Source: Phycisphaerales bacterium (GTDB taxonomy: Bacteria; Planctomycetota; Phycisphaerae; Phycisphaerales; UBA1924). Taken from it: a stretch of DNA of 64,000 bases. Below are positions 1-9,085 of the stretch, piece after piece. Each line of letters begins with the position of its first letter. The stretch's first letter is position 1. Location: the NCBI GenBank assembly GCA_029260555.1, contig JAJDCZ010000052.1:95199-159198 (forward strand), in the 5' to 3' direction. The notes beneath the pieces are model-generated. The model did not search any database. It was given only the letters and a program-made list of their open reading frames with translations, and was not told the DNA's origin. A program made the position numbers and the translations under genes.

Positions 1-1869
1 GAGCGAGGATTGTCAACTGCGGATCTTCTGGCAGCTGCCAAGACATTCACGCCTACCGGCAAGATTGATGAATACCTCATCTTTTCATCGGGCGGACACA
101 GTGGTCAAGTCTTTGTGATCGGCGTGCCCTCTATGAGACTCTTGCGCACGATTGCCGTGTTCACTCCCGAGCCCTGGCAGGGCTGGGGCTATGGCGTTGG
201 AAATGAAATTCTTGCTGAAGGCAATGTCAACGGCAAGGAAAACCTCTGGGGCGACACCCATCACCCCGCACTTTCTGAAACCAACGGCGACTATGACGGC
301 GAATGGCTCTTTGTCAATGACAAAGCCAATGCCCGTATCGCGGTCATCGATCTGCGTGACTTTGAAACCAAGCAGATTATCAAAAATCCGCTCTTCATCA
401 ATGATCACGGCGGCACTTTCGTCACACCCAACACTGACTATGTCTTTGAAACCGCACAGTACAATGTGCCTTGGGGAGCTGAGTACGCACCCATCGAGGA
501 TTACAACGATAGCTACCGCGGTGCAGTTACAATGTGGAAGTTCGATCGCAAAAAGGGACGGATCGACAAAAGCAAATCCTTCGCCATTGAACTGCCACCC
601 TACTGGCATGACATCGCCGATGCTGGCAAGCTTGTCAGCGATGGTTACTTTTTCCTCAACTCAATCAACACCGAACTTGCCACCGGCGGTATCGAGGATA
701 AGAAGCCTCCATTTGAAGCTGGCGTGAGCAAGAACGCGACTGACTACCTGCACATCATCAACTGGAAGAAGGCTGAAAAGATTTTCCAGGCTGGTAATAC
801 CACGATGATCGAGGGGTTCCCGGTCATTTCTCTTGAGACTTCAATCGCTGAAGGATTGATCTACCTCACGCCTGAACCCCGCAGCCCGCACGGCTCGGAT
901 GTGGCTCCCAAGGGCGATTTCATCGTCGTCTCAGGCAAGCTCGATCCACACACAACCATCTACTCATTTGCAAAGATCCAAAAAGCGATCGCAAACAAAG
1001 ATTTCTCTGGCACCGATGATTATGGCCTGTCCATCCTCAACTTTGACAGCGTCATGGAAGCACAGGTTGAAGTTGGCCTTGGCCCTCTACACACCCAGTT
1101 CGGCCCTGATGGTTATGCCTACACCTCGCTGTTCCTCGACTCAGCTGTCGCTCGCTGGACCCTCGGCGGCTCTTATGGCAAAGGCACACCCGAGCCAGAC
1201 TGGACACTCGTTCAGAAAACCCCTGTCCACTATAACATCGGGCACCTTGGCGCAGCTGAGGGTGATACCGTCAGCCCCGATGGCAAGTATCTCGTTGCAT
1301 TCAACAAGTGGTCAGTGGATCGTTTCTTCCACACCGGCCCACTTCTTCCCCAGAACTTCCAGCTGCTCGATATCTCCGAGCAAGGCACCGAGATGCCCGT
1401 GATCTACGACATGCCCATCGGTAATGGTGAACCTCACTATGCCCAGATCGTCAAGGCTGACAAGATCAAGCCATGGTCGGTCTATCCAGAAATCGGCTGG
1501 GATCCGATGACCCAGGCTGTTGATCCGTGGGCACCACGCCCCGGCACGGAGCGCGTTGAGCGCAAGGCTGATGGCACGGTCGAAATCTATATGACCGCTG
1601 TCCGAAGCCACTTCAACCCAGAGCGCATCACTATTAAACAGGGTGACAAAGTCATCTGGCGCATTACCAACACCGAGCGTGCTGTGGATGCGACCCATGG
1701 TTTTGCGGTTCCGCAATACAACATCAACCTGAGTCTCGAGCCCGGCGAAACCGCCAAGTTTGAGTTCGTTGCTGATATTGCGGGTACCTTCCCTTATTAT
1801 TGCACCGAGTTCTGCTCGGCATTGCACCTTGAGATGATGGGCTACTTCCTGGTTGAGCCCAAGGATTAA
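1..1869 (+). CDS. nosZ: Nitrous oxide reductase NosZ, clade II type, 5' end outside window
   Basis: Periplasmic multicopper enzyme that reduces N2O to N2. The frame is open to base 1, and the earliest in-window start (TTG at 10) lies inside the conserved region. The signal peptide and first few dozen residues are therefore missing to the left. Counting from base 10, the N-terminal part carries SGGHSGQ and the HH pair of DTHHPALSE. Later histidine-bearing motifs (LHTQFGPDG, YNIGHLGAAEGDT, GEPHYAQ) fit the seven-bladed propeller that ligates the CuZ cluster. The C-terminal cupredoxin domain ends with the CuA motif C598-x3-C602-x3-H606-x2-M609. The wording around EPWQGWGYG resembles the Sec-exported clade II enzymes, and the Sec/Tat question could be settled by the missing N-terminus. 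It heads the nos operon that continues to 6263. Confidence 0.96.
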   Translation, partial: ERGLSTADLLAAAKTFTPTGKIDEYLIFSSGGHSGQVFVIGVPSMRLLRTIAVFTPEPWQGWGYGVGNEILAEGNVNGKENLWGDTHHPALSETNGDYDGEWLFVNDKANARIAVIDLRDFETKQIIKNPLFINDHGGTFVTPNTDYVFETAQYNVPWGAEYAPIEDYNDSYRGAVTMWKFDRKKGRIDKSKSFAIELPPYWHDIADAGKLVSDGYFFLNSINTELATGGIEDKKPPFEAGVSKNATDYLHIINWKKAEKIFQAGNTTMIEGFPVISLETSIAEGLIYLTPEPRSPHGSDVAPKGDFIVVSGKLDPHTTIYSFAKIQKAIANKDFSGTDDYGLSILNFDSVMEAQVEVGLGPLHTQFGPDGYAYTSLFLDSAVARWTLGGSYGKGTPEPDWTLVQKTPVHYNIGHLGAAEGDTVSPDGKYLVAFNKWSVDRFFHTGPLLPQNFQLLDISEQGTEMPVIYDMPIGNGEPHYAQIVKADKIKPWSVYPEIGWDPMTQAVDPWAPRPGTERVERKADGTVEIYMTAVRSHFNPERITIKQGDKVIWRITNTERAVDATHGFAVPQYNINLSLEPGETAKFEFVADIAGTFPYYCTEFCSALHLEMMGYFLVEPKD

Positions 1870-1959
1870 TACTCAATGCCGCACGCGTGAAAGCGCGGCG
1901 CGGCGTTTTAGCCGGCTGGTTTCATTGCCTAAAATCAAACTTTTCAGGAGAGTCTTTTA

Positions 1960-2625
1960 ATGGCCTCACTTATTGATAAAATCATTGGCCCACGCGTTGA
2001 CCAGACGGACCTTGCAAAGAATGGGCTGAGATATGGAACTCCAGGCTTCTTGCTGCTCATAGCCCGCGTGCTACTGCTTGTTTCACTCTTTGTACCCTTC
2101 TGGCACATGGAACTTGTCGCGCCACAATATCCAGATAATCTGCACCTTGTTGCATATGTCACTCATCTCTCCGGTGATGTCGCTGAGATCGACAGCCTCA
2201 ACCATTACATCGGAATGAGACCTCTTGAGGAAGCCGCCCAGATCGAACGATCAATCGGGGTCTATGTGATGATCCTGTTTGTGGTATTGCTTGAGTTTGC
2301 CAGCTGGATCCATAGCCGATGGGCGGTGCTGTTTATACTTCCCGTGCTGTTTTTTCCTGCAGTATTTCTGATCGATCTCCACCTTTGGATGAGTCACTTT
2401 GGGCAGAATCTTGATCCGGATGCACCGCTTTCCAACTCAATTGCTCCGTTTGTGCCTCCGGTTCTGGGAACCGGCATGGTCGGGCAGTTCAAGACCGTCG
2501 CATCTCCGGGGCTTGGGTTGATTCTGTCAACAGTTGCATCGGCAATCATGATCATCGCACTCTTTTTTCATCGCCGGGCATATCTGCCGCTTGTCAAGGC
2601 AAAGAAAAACACTGTACCCTCGTGA
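1960..2625 (+). CDS. Nos-cluster integral membrane protein, function unknown
   Basis: A 221-residue polytopic membrane protein with about four hydrophobic segments (roughly residues 28-48, 98-115, 118-140 and 182-205). The soluble loop between the first and second carries APQYPDN and NHYIGM, motifs I associate with a membrane protein that commonly accompanies clade II nosZ genes (sometimes called NosB by position). An AGGAG lies 9 bases before the ATG. The gene sits between nosZ and nosD, and its stop overlaps the nosD start by four bases, so co-translation with the Nos maturation proteins is likely. No catalytic motif or heme-binding CXXCH is present. Its role in electron delivery or NosZ maturation is inference only. 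Confidence 0.75.
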   Translation: MASLIDKIIGPRVDQTDLAKNGLRYGTPGFLLLIARVLLLVSLFVPFWHMELVAPQYPDNLHLVAYVTHLSGDVAEIDSLNHYIGMRPLEEAAQIERSIGVYVMILFVVLLEFASWIHSRWAVLFILPVLFFPAVFLIDLHLWMSHFGQNLDPDAPLSNSIAPFVPPVLGTGMVGQFKTVASPGLGLILSTVASAIMIIALFFHRRAYLPLVKAKKNTVPS

Positions 2626-4043
2626 ATGCAACGCGCTCCATCCCGGCATTGATCATCCTGCTGGCGATAGCATTCGGTGTCAGCGCAGAAGCACAACACA
2701 AATCAACCGATGAGATTCTGCGTTTGATCGATGCAGCGGAGCCTCGTGCCGTCGTCGTTGTGCCGCCGGGTGTTTACCAGGGAAATCTTGTACTGGATAA
2801 ACCCATAGAGCTTGACGGCCAGGGGCTTGCCATTCTTGATGGCGGCGGCAAAGGAAATGTCGTCGAACTGCTGGCTGCAAACATCACGATCCGCGGTTTT
2901 GTCATTCGAAACTCAGGCAAAACAGTGAGTGGCGAACCCTGTGGCGTACGCGCCATGGCAGGCCCGATCGTGATCGAAAACAATCGATTTGAAGATGTCC
3001 TCTTTGGCATAGACCTGCGAGAATCACCCGATTCCATCATCCGGGACAATGTCATTCATGGCAAGGATATGGAACTCGGCCGGCGCGGCGATGGCATCCG
3101 CCTCTGGTGGAGCCACAACTGCATCGTCGAGCGAAACGAGGTCAATGGCCTGCGAGATATGGTGTTCTGGTACTCCGAAAACCTGACGATCTCACAAAAC
3201 CATGTCACCAACAGCCGCTACGGCCTGCACTTCATGTACAGCCACAACACCATCCTCAAAGAAAACCAGCTCTCTGCAAACTCCGTCGGAATCTATCTGA
3301 TGTACAGCAACAACATCAAGATGGTGCGCAACAGCATCGTCAACAACCGAGGGGCCAGCGGCTACGGCATCGGCCTCAAAGACTGTGATGGAATCATCGT
3401 TGAAAACAACGACCTGCTGGCCAACCGGGTCGGTATCTATCTCGATAACAGCCCCTCTTCGGTCGATTCCACCGGGCTTGTTACAGGAAACATGGTCGCC
3501 TTCAACGAAATCGGCCTCCTGGCAACACCCATCACGCACGACAACACCATCTCACACAATGTCTTCATCGAAAACGAAGAGCAGGTTTCCGCCCATGGCG
3601 GAGGCAAACTCTCACGCAACCACTTTTCAGCTGATGGCATCGGAAACTTCTGGTCAAACTACGCTGGATTTGACAAAGACGACAACGGCATCGGTGATAT
3701 TGCCTATGAACCACGCAGCCTCTTTCGAAGCCTGCTCGCTCGCGAACCTAACCTCCGCATCTTTTTGCACAGCCCCGCCCAGCAGGCGATCGAACTGACC
3801 GCCCGTGCATTTCCCGATCTTAGACCAGAACCCATGTTCGTTGATCCCGCTCCATTGACACGACTCCCGCAGCTGGATTTACTTGTGCAGTCAAAAACAG
3901 TTGCCCGAACCCCCATGGCTTTGTTAGCTCTCGGGCTTCTCCTCGGGGCGGGTGCTGGAGGCTGGATGATCGCTCGTCAAAGGACATTGCCAGCCTCGGT
4001 GGGGTCTCCAGCGAACCAGCAAGCTCGAAAGGTTCCGGCATGA
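2622..4043 (+). CDS. nosD: NosD, periplasmic beta-helix copper-site maturation protein
   Basis: NosD works with the NosFY ABC transporter to assemble the CuZ centre of NosZ. The protein has 473 residues. A signal peptide spans residues 1-25. It is followed by a long series of CASH/PbH1-type repeats, recognisable as recurring I-x-N-N, Y-S-x-N and G-I-x-L patterns between about 60 and 330, which form a right-handed beta-helix. A hydrophobic segment near 435-455 followed by Arg may anchor it to the membrane. It starts at GTG 2622, overlapping the previous stop (GTGA), and ends overlapping the nosF start (ATGA), so the operon is translationally coupled. Confidence 0.93.
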   Translation: MNATRSIPALIILLAIAFGVSAEAQHKSTDEILRLIDAAEPRAVVVVPPGVYQGNLVLDKPIELDGQGLAILDGGGKGNVVELLAANITIRGFVIRNSGKTVSGEPCGVRAMAGPIVIENNRFEDVLFGIDLRESPDSIIRDNVIHGKDMELGRRGDGIRLWWSHNCIVERNEVNGLRDMVFWYSENLTISQNHVTNSRYGLHFMYSHNTILKENQLSANSVGIYLMYSNNIKMVRNSIVNNRGASGYGIGLKDCDGIIVENNDLLANRVGIYLDNSPSSVDSTGLVTGNMVAFNEIGLLATPITHDNTISHNVFIENEEQVSAHGGGKLSRNHFSADGIGNFWSNYAGFDKDDNGIGDIAYEPRSLFRSLLAREPNLRIFLHSPAQQAIELTARAFPDLRPEPMFVDPAPLTRLPQLDLLVQSKTVARTPMALLALGLLLGAGAGGWMIARQRTLPASVGSPANQQARKVPA

Positions 4044-4927
4044 TCAAAGTATCGCAAGTAACCAAGCGGTTTGGTCGTGTCGTCGCGGTTGATCAACTCT
4101 CCTTTGAGCTTGACAACGCGGAATCAATCGCTCTCTGGGGCAGTAACGGTGCTGGCAAGACCACACTCATCCGCTGTCTGCTCGGCGTGTTCCCTTTCCA
4201 TGGCTCAGTGACAATCAATGGCATTGATGTGGGCAACCATGGAAAACAAACCCGTTCGCTCGTGGGCTATGTCCCCCAGGAACTCGCCTTTCATGATGAT
4301 GCCCGCCTGGGTTCTTCCATGCTTTTCTTTGCAGGTCTGCGCAAGGTCGATCGCCACGCAGCAGCCAACTCGCTCTCCATGGTCGGATTGCAAGGCCACG
4401 AACGCAAACGCGTCCGCGACCTCTCCGGAGGCATGAAACAACGCCTTGCCTTGGCGATCGCATTGCTCGCTGATCCTCCAGTCATCGTCCTTGATGAACC
4501 AACCTCAAATCTTGATGCCTCAGGCCGCGGTGAAGTTGTCCAGACACTGTGCCGACTCCGCGATGCTGGAAAGACACTTGTCTTTGCATCCCATCGCCCC
4601 GACGAAGTAATCACACTTGCCAGTCGCGTCCTGGTCATGGAGCACGGCAAACTGCTCAAAAACACAACCCCCACTGAGCTTTGGCCCACCGATGCAGGCA
4701 TCCAGACCCTGCGTCTGCACATCAGCATGGGGTCTGATGAAGCCGCTGCCACTATACTCAGAGATGCGGGTCATGTCGTCAATCTCAATGGGCATGGCTT
4801 GTGTGTCTCGGTGCCTCGCAACCGCAAAGCTGAGCCAGTCTCGGTTCTTACCCGGGCATCGATCGAAGTTCGAGACTTTGAGATTCTTGATGACATTCAG
4901 CAAAGCCCTCAGGAGAATCCAGCATGA
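4040..4927 (+). CDS. nosF: NosF, ABC transporter ATPase
   Basis: Cytoplasmic ATPase that powers the NosFY transporter needed for CuZ assembly. Its 295 residues show Walker A GSNGAGKTT (34-42), the signature LSGGMKQR (128-135), Walker B VIVLDEP (147-153) and an H-loop histidine (H185 in FASHRPDE). The C-terminal ~90 residues form an extra accessory domain, as in other NosF and related export ATPases. ATGA overlaps couple it to nosD upstream and nosY downstream. Confidence 0.94.
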   Translation: MIKVSQVTKRFGRVVAVDQLSFELDNAESIALWGSNGAGKTTLIRCLLGVFPFHGSVTINGIDVGNHGKQTRSLVGYVPQELAFHDDARLGSSMLFFAGLRKVDRHAAANSLSMVGLQGHERKRVRDLSGGMKQRLALAIALLADPPVIVLDEPTSNLDASGRGEVVQTLCRLRDAGKTLVFASHRPDEVITLASRVLVMEHGKLLKNTTPTELWPTDAGIQTLRLHISMGSDEAAATILRDAGHVVNLNGHGLCVSVPRNRKAEPVSVLTRASIEVRDFEILDDIQQSPQENPA

Positions 4928-5805
4928 CCACTCTTGCGGGTAAGCCTCATCTAACCCGGGCTGGGTCACATCTATCTCGCACTGGCAGCATCATTTCATT
5001 TGCTCGCCGAGAGTTTCGTGATGCTATTTCCAGCCGATGGTTTCTGCTTTACACCGTCGCGTTTACAGTGCTCGCGGTTGCAGTTTCGTTCATGTCACTT
5101 GCAGGCTCTGGATCCCAAGGCTTTGCGGGGTTTGGGCGCACAACCGCAGGTCTCTTGAATCTCATCATGCTTGTTGTGCCGCTCATGGCACTCATCGCTG
5201 GCGCAGGTTCCCTGGCTGGCGAACGCGAACGCGGAACCTTGCTCTACCTGCTGGCACAACCTGTATCACGCATCGAGGTTCTGCTGGGAAAATACTTCGG
5301 CCTTGCACTCGCCCTTTGTGGCTCAATGTGCATCGGGTTCGGACTCAGCGCAGGTGTGCTGGCATGGCGTGCTGGAAGCGTCGGCCTCAGCGCCTTTGCC
5401 ATGCTCGTCGTCTTTACCTGCGGGCTTGCACTGGCCATGCTCTCGGTTGGCATGTTGCTCTCTGTCGTCTCCAGACGCACAGGCGTGGCGACCGGCCTGA
5501 GCCTCTTTGCATGGCTCGTCTTCGTCTTTCTCAGTGATCTGGGACTCATGGCTGGCACCCTCCTCTTTAAACTCCGCGTGCAGGAAGTCTTCGCGATCGG
5601 CATCATCAACCCCCTGCAAGCATTCAAAATGGCTGTCATCGTCAACATGAATGCTTCGCTCGATGTGCTCGGCCCCGTCGGCATGTACGCTTCCCAAACC
5701 CTGGGCAACTCACTTCCCTGGCTTCTCGCATTGGTGCTAGCAATCTGGACCATCATCCCGCTACTCATCGCTGTTATTCTTTTCAGTAAACGAGCTTCCG
5801 TATGA
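4924..5805 (+). CDS. nosY: NosY, ABC transporter permease
   Basis: Membrane partner of NosF. The 293-residue protein has about six hydrophobic segments, typical of the ABC-2 permease family. An N-terminal cytoplasmic stretch precedes the ARREFRDAISSRWF element, which resembles the amphipathic elbow helix of this family. The GSLAGERERGTL motif after the second segment is the usual conserved cytoplasmic loop. It lies between nosF and nosL with four-base overlaps on both sides. Confidence 0.93.
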   Translation: MTTLAGKPHLTRAGSHLSRTGSIISFARREFRDAISSRWFLLYTVAFTVLAVAVSFMSLAGSGSQGFAGFGRTTAGLLNLIMLVVPLMALIAGAGSLAGERERGTLLYLLAQPVSRIEVLLGKYFGLALALCGSMCIGFGLSAGVLAWRAGSVGLSAFAMLVVFTCGLALAMLSVGMLLSVVSRRTGVATGLSLFAWLVFVFLSDLGLMAGTLLFKLRVQEVFAIGIINPLQAFKMAVIVNMNASLDVLGPVGMYASQTLGNSLPWLLALVLAIWTIIPLLIAVILFSKRASV

Positions 5806-6263
5806 GTATCAAAATCCCCATCGCCCTGGGTACCCTCTGCCTCGTGTTCATGCTCACGGGTTGCCGTTCAGATACAGATGGACCGCCAACCATTCGCTAT
5901 GGCGATTCCGTCTGCGATGAGTGTGGCATGATCATCAGCGATGAACGCTTTGCAACCACCACCGTCATCCAAGGCGACCGTGGCCCAGAGCCGATGCTCT
6001 TTGATGACTTCAGTTGCCAGTTGAACTACGAAAATAGCCACTCCGACTTAAACATCCTCACCCGCTGGTCCCATGACCACAACTCAAGCCAGTGGCTGTC
6101 TACCAACGACGCCTTCTTCGTGCGTTCTGATCAACTGCAAACACCCATGGCCTCACACATTGCTGCATTTGGGTCCAGCGCTGAAGCAGATGCCTTTGCC
6201 AAATCCCTCAACGATGAATCCGTTGAAAGGCTTGAGTTCAAATCGCTCTACACTGACAAGTAA
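5802..6263 (+). CDS. nosL: NosL, copper-binding outer lipoprotein
   Basis: Copper(I) chaperone that delivers copper to the Nos apparatus. A lipoprotein signal peptide ends in the lipobox LTGC, with the lipidated cysteine at residue 21. The mature protein starts with the conserved CDECGM motif (C38, C41, M43), the copper-binding element of the family, followed by ISDERFATT. At 153 residues it is about normal length. It is the last gene of the nos operon, and a 265-base gap follows. Confidence 0.92.
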   Translation: MSIKIPIALGTLCLVFMLTGCRSDTDGPPTIRYGDSVCDECGMIISDERFATTTVIQGDRGPEPMLFDDFSCQLNYENSHSDLNILTRWSHDHNSSQWLSTNDAFFVRSDQLQTPMASHIAAFGSSAEADAFAKSLNDESVERLEFKSLYTDK

Positions 6264-6528
6264 TCCACCAGCAACCCCTCCAAAGTGGATCATCACTTCA
6301 GCTTGTTTCGCAATCCTCCAACTGCCAACCAATTGCCAGACCCCATTCCAGGGCTGGATCGATCAAGTGCATATACATGCAAGCAGATCATGCCCCCTTG
6401 CAACCACAGCCAATCCCAGCCCATAAACTGCCCTCAGAGGGCTTGAGAACGACCGATAGCCAAAATCCCTTGCCAATCGCATCCGGAGGGAATAAAGTCC
6501 AAGTGGTTCCAGTTTGCACAGGTGACTT

Positions 6529-6993
6529 ATGACACGCCTTGTATCTCCACAACTCCGATGGCTGGTCGCAACCATGATGATGGTTGCTCTGCCCTTGTGC
6601 TGCTGCAATAACCAGTTTCTGTCACAGATACTTTCGCGGATCATCGTCAGCCAAAGTGCTGTGCACGAATCTGACCACCACACTCAAGACACCCAGATGC
6701 AGGTGGCAGGCCATCACCAATCCACACAGGGAAGCTGCTCAACTGATTCTGATGAAAACTCACCCTGCGACGATCAAAGCACCTGTGGCTGTGATCAGTA
6801 TGCTCAACTCAAATCCCTGCCTGGTGCCCCACCAACAGTTTTCGCCCCGACAACTCCCATTACGATCCTGCCAACTTTCTCGCTGAAACTTGTAGATAAC
6901 TCTCAGCAATTTGAACTGGCCCAGGCAGAAAATCAGGCTGTTCTCAGGCCTGAAATGTCACTGCTGCGCCTGCGTTGTGCGCTGATCATCTAG
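6529..6993 (+). CDS. Small exported Cys/His-rich protein, function unknown
   Basis: A 154-residue protein not recognised as any family. Residues 1-27 look like a signal peptide or lipoprotein signal, with a CCC run at its end. This is followed by a hydrophilic stretch rich in His and Cys (HESDHH, GHHQST, then CSTDSD and CDDQSTCGCDQ at about residues 63-87). The remainder is a low-complexity Pro/Thr stretch and a hydrophobic tail ending in RLRCALII. The composition and position between nosL and the Cys-repeat proteins suggest metal binding in the periplasm or at the membrane, but that is inference. An AGGTG precedes the ATG at short distance. Confidence 0.6.
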   Translation: MTRLVSPQLRWLVATMMMVALPLCCCNNQFLSQILSRIIVSQSAVHESDHHTQDTQMQVAGHHQSTQGSCSTDSDENSPCDDQSTCGCDQYAQLKSLPGAPPTVFAPTTPITILPTFSLKLVDNSQQFELAQAENQAVLRPEMSLLRLRCALII

Positions 6994-7148
6994 CAGCTCA
7001 ACCTGACGACCCTTCGTGTATGCCCTTTTGTATACACCGATGTCGCAAATCACATCATCTTAAACTTGTTTATTGTCTGTCTGACTGTTTCCCAGTCAGT
7101 CCCCGGTTCATGTTCCCATTGCGCCCACGGCGCATAAAGGAGTTCGAT

Positions 7149-8072
7149 ATGTCACATTCCCGTTTTAGTCACATCGTGGCAGCTTTGGCTGTCTCAGCCA
7201 TAAGTTCCGCAGCTTTCGCTCAACACGAAGGTCACCAGCAAAAAAAAGATCCGCCAGCCTCACAACACCAGGCTCACGACAAAAAAATGGCTGACCATCC
7301 AGCTGAGCATGCTCAATCTCAGCGTCCGTCTGATCCGTACCCACTTGGAACCTGCCCCATCTCTGGCGAGCCCCTCGGCGCTATGGGCGAGCCCCTCGTG
7401 AAATTCTACGATGGTCGCGAAGTGCGCTTCTGTTGCAAAATGTGCACCCCCAAGTTTGAAGCTGCACAGGCTGACAATTTCAAAAAAATCGACCAGCAGA
7501 TCATTGCTCAACAGCTACCATACTACCCCCTGACCACCTGTGCAGTATCCAAAGAGCCACTCGTCGAAGATGGCGAGGACATTGCCATCAACTATGTCTA
7601 CCAAAACCGTCTGATCCGTTTCTGCTGCAAAGGCTGCATCAAGGACTTCAAAAAAGATCCTGAAGCGACGCTCAAAAAGCTCGATGCTGCCATCATTGCA
7701 CAGCAAAGCAAAAACTACCCACTCAAAACCTGTGTCGTCTCTGGCGAAGAGCTCGGCACCTCAATGGGCGACCCCTTTGATATCGTCATCGGCAATCGCC
7801 TCGTCCGCCTGTGCTGTAAACGCTGCGAAAAGAAAGTTCGCGCAACACCTCTGGCCTATCTGCCCGCTCTTGATGCAGCCTGGAAAGCGCAAGGCTTCCC
7901 CTCGCCAACCAATGTCATCCCCGAAGCCGCAAACAAAGACCATGACAGGAACAAAATGAAGGGGCACGACATGGGTAAAGCCAACAAGGATCATGGTGAT
8001 CACAAGCAAGGCCATGACATGGGCAAAGCCGACAAAGATCACAACGATCATGGCGATCACGACGACGACTGA
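7149..8072 (+). CDS. Exported triple-repeat YHS-like metal-binding protein
   Basis: The ATG at 7149 is chosen because AAGGAG precedes it and it opens a good signal peptide (cleavage near residue 24). Frame-open codons upstream do not look coding. The 307-residue product contains three homologous units at residues 64-122, 126-186 and 190-249. Each opens with YPL-x-TC-x-(I/V)S-x-E and has a CC-K-x-C cluster (95-99, 159-163, 222-226) about 30 residues later, resembling YHS/TRASH-type metal sites. A signal-proximal His-rich stretch and a C-terminal tail rich in His, Asp and Lys (about 262-307) add further metal-binding capacity. It is the first of several Cys-domain genes before a copper ATPase, so periplasmic copper binding is the likely job. 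Substrate identity is inferred. Confidence 0.8.
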   Translation: MSHSRFSHIVAALAVSAISSAAFAQHEGHQQKKDPPASQHQAHDKKMADHPAEHAQSQRPSDPYPLGTCPISGEPLGAMGEPLVKFYDGREVRFCCKMCTPKFEAAQADNFKKIDQQIIAQQLPYYPLTTCAVSKEPLVEDGEDIAINYVYQNRLIRFCCKGCIKDFKKDPEATLKKLDAAIIAQQSKNYPLKTCVVSGEELGTSMGDPFDIVIGNRLVRLCCKRCEKKVRATPLAYLPALDAAWKAQGFPSPTNVIPEAANKDHDRNKMKGHDMGKANKDHGDHKQGHDMGKADKDHNDHGDHDDD

Positions 8073-8104
8073 GTAATTGATTCCCCATGCAGAAGGAGTA
8101 AACC

Positions 8105-9046
8105 ATGAACGGTATTGCAAATCTTTTCCCCCGTGTCGTAGCTGTGACGATGTCGTTTGTGGTGGTTCTTTCTGCTCAAGGGCAGACCCGGGACACCTCC
8201 CCGGAACCCGCCGGGGAGGTGCAGGGTCCTGTCAACCAGATGTGCCCTGTAAGCCCTGATGAAGAAATCGATCCTCGCTTTGTTGTTGAGTATCAGGGCA
8301 AAAAAGTCGGCTTGTGCTGTCGCAAATGCCGCAGAAAGTTCCAGGAAAATCCTGAAGCATTTATTGCCAACCTTCCCCAGATCAAGACTGTCGCTCTTGA
8401 GCAGGACGCCGCTCCTCAAGAAGATCATGCCTCAGGTGCTGAGCACGATCATCCCCAGAACACCCCCGCTGATGACACCAGCAAACCGGCTGGCCATCAA
8501 GAGCCTGACACCAGTTCACACGAACACACAGATGCAAGCGAAATCTCACCTGACACCGCCGCCGATGCCTCAACAGAGCATGATCACAACAAAGACCATG
8601 ACTCAGATTCGCCTCGGATCTTCTCATGGCTCGGCAAGTTTCATCCACCCACAACACATATCCCCATCGGCATGCTGATCGGTGCTGCCCTGGCTGAGAG
8701 TCTCTTTATCCTTACAAGGCGTGAGTTGTTTCAGCACGCTGCAGCTTTTTGCGTATCAATCGCAGCTGCCGGCGCTCTTGCCGCTGTCACACTCGGCTGG
8801 TTCAACGGCGGGTTCACACTCACCGATGATGACTGGGTCCAGACCCTCCATCGCTGGCTCGGTACCGCCACCGCCACCATGGCTCTGATCACGCTCATGC
8901 TGCTCATTCGGTCTTCCAAAAAAGACTCACCCCCTATGCACAGGCGCTGGTTCCGCGTCGCTCTTTTCTCAACTGCAACTCTGATCGGCATCACCGGATT
9001 CTTCGGCGGCGCCCTGGTCTACGGCCTGAATCACTATGCTTGGTAA
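8105..9046 (+). CDS. YHS-like domain fused to DUF2231-like membrane domain
   Basis: A GAAGGAG precedes the ATG at 8105. The 313-residue protein has an N-terminal signal or membrane segment (about 8-26). One Cys unit follows (MCPVSPDEE near 47, CCRKC at 71-75, KFQENPEAFI), matching the units of the preceding gene. A His/Asp/Glu-rich linker spans about 100-165. The C-terminal membrane domain from about 175 opens with KFHPPTTHIPIG and has four hydrophobic segments, the pattern of DUF2231 proteins. Linking a metal-binding module to a membrane domain suggests metal sensing or transfer at the inner membrane, but no reaction is known to me. It is probably co-transcribed with 7149-8072. Confidence 0.78.
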   Translation: MNGIANLFPRVVAVTMSFVVVLSAQGQTRDTSPEPAGEVQGPVNQMCPVSPDEEIDPRFVVEYQGKKVGLCCRKCRRKFQENPEAFIANLPQIKTVALEQDAAPQEDHASGAEHDHPQNTPADDTSKPAGHQEPDTSSHEHTDASEISPDTAADASTEHDHNKDHDSDSPRIFSWLGKFHPPTTHIPIGMLIGAALAESLFILTRRELFQHAAAFCVSIAAAGALAAVTLGWFNGGFTLTDDDWVQTLHRWLGTATATMALITLMLLIRSSKKDSPPMHRRWFRVALFSTATLIGITGFFGGALVYGLNHYAW

Positions 9047-9085
9047 ACAAACCACAAGAGGCACCTGCCTCAACGAGATATCATA

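Noticed and set aside
6265..6293. ATCCAC / GTGGAT inverted repeat after nosL
   Set aside because: Six-base stem with a large loop and no T-tract.
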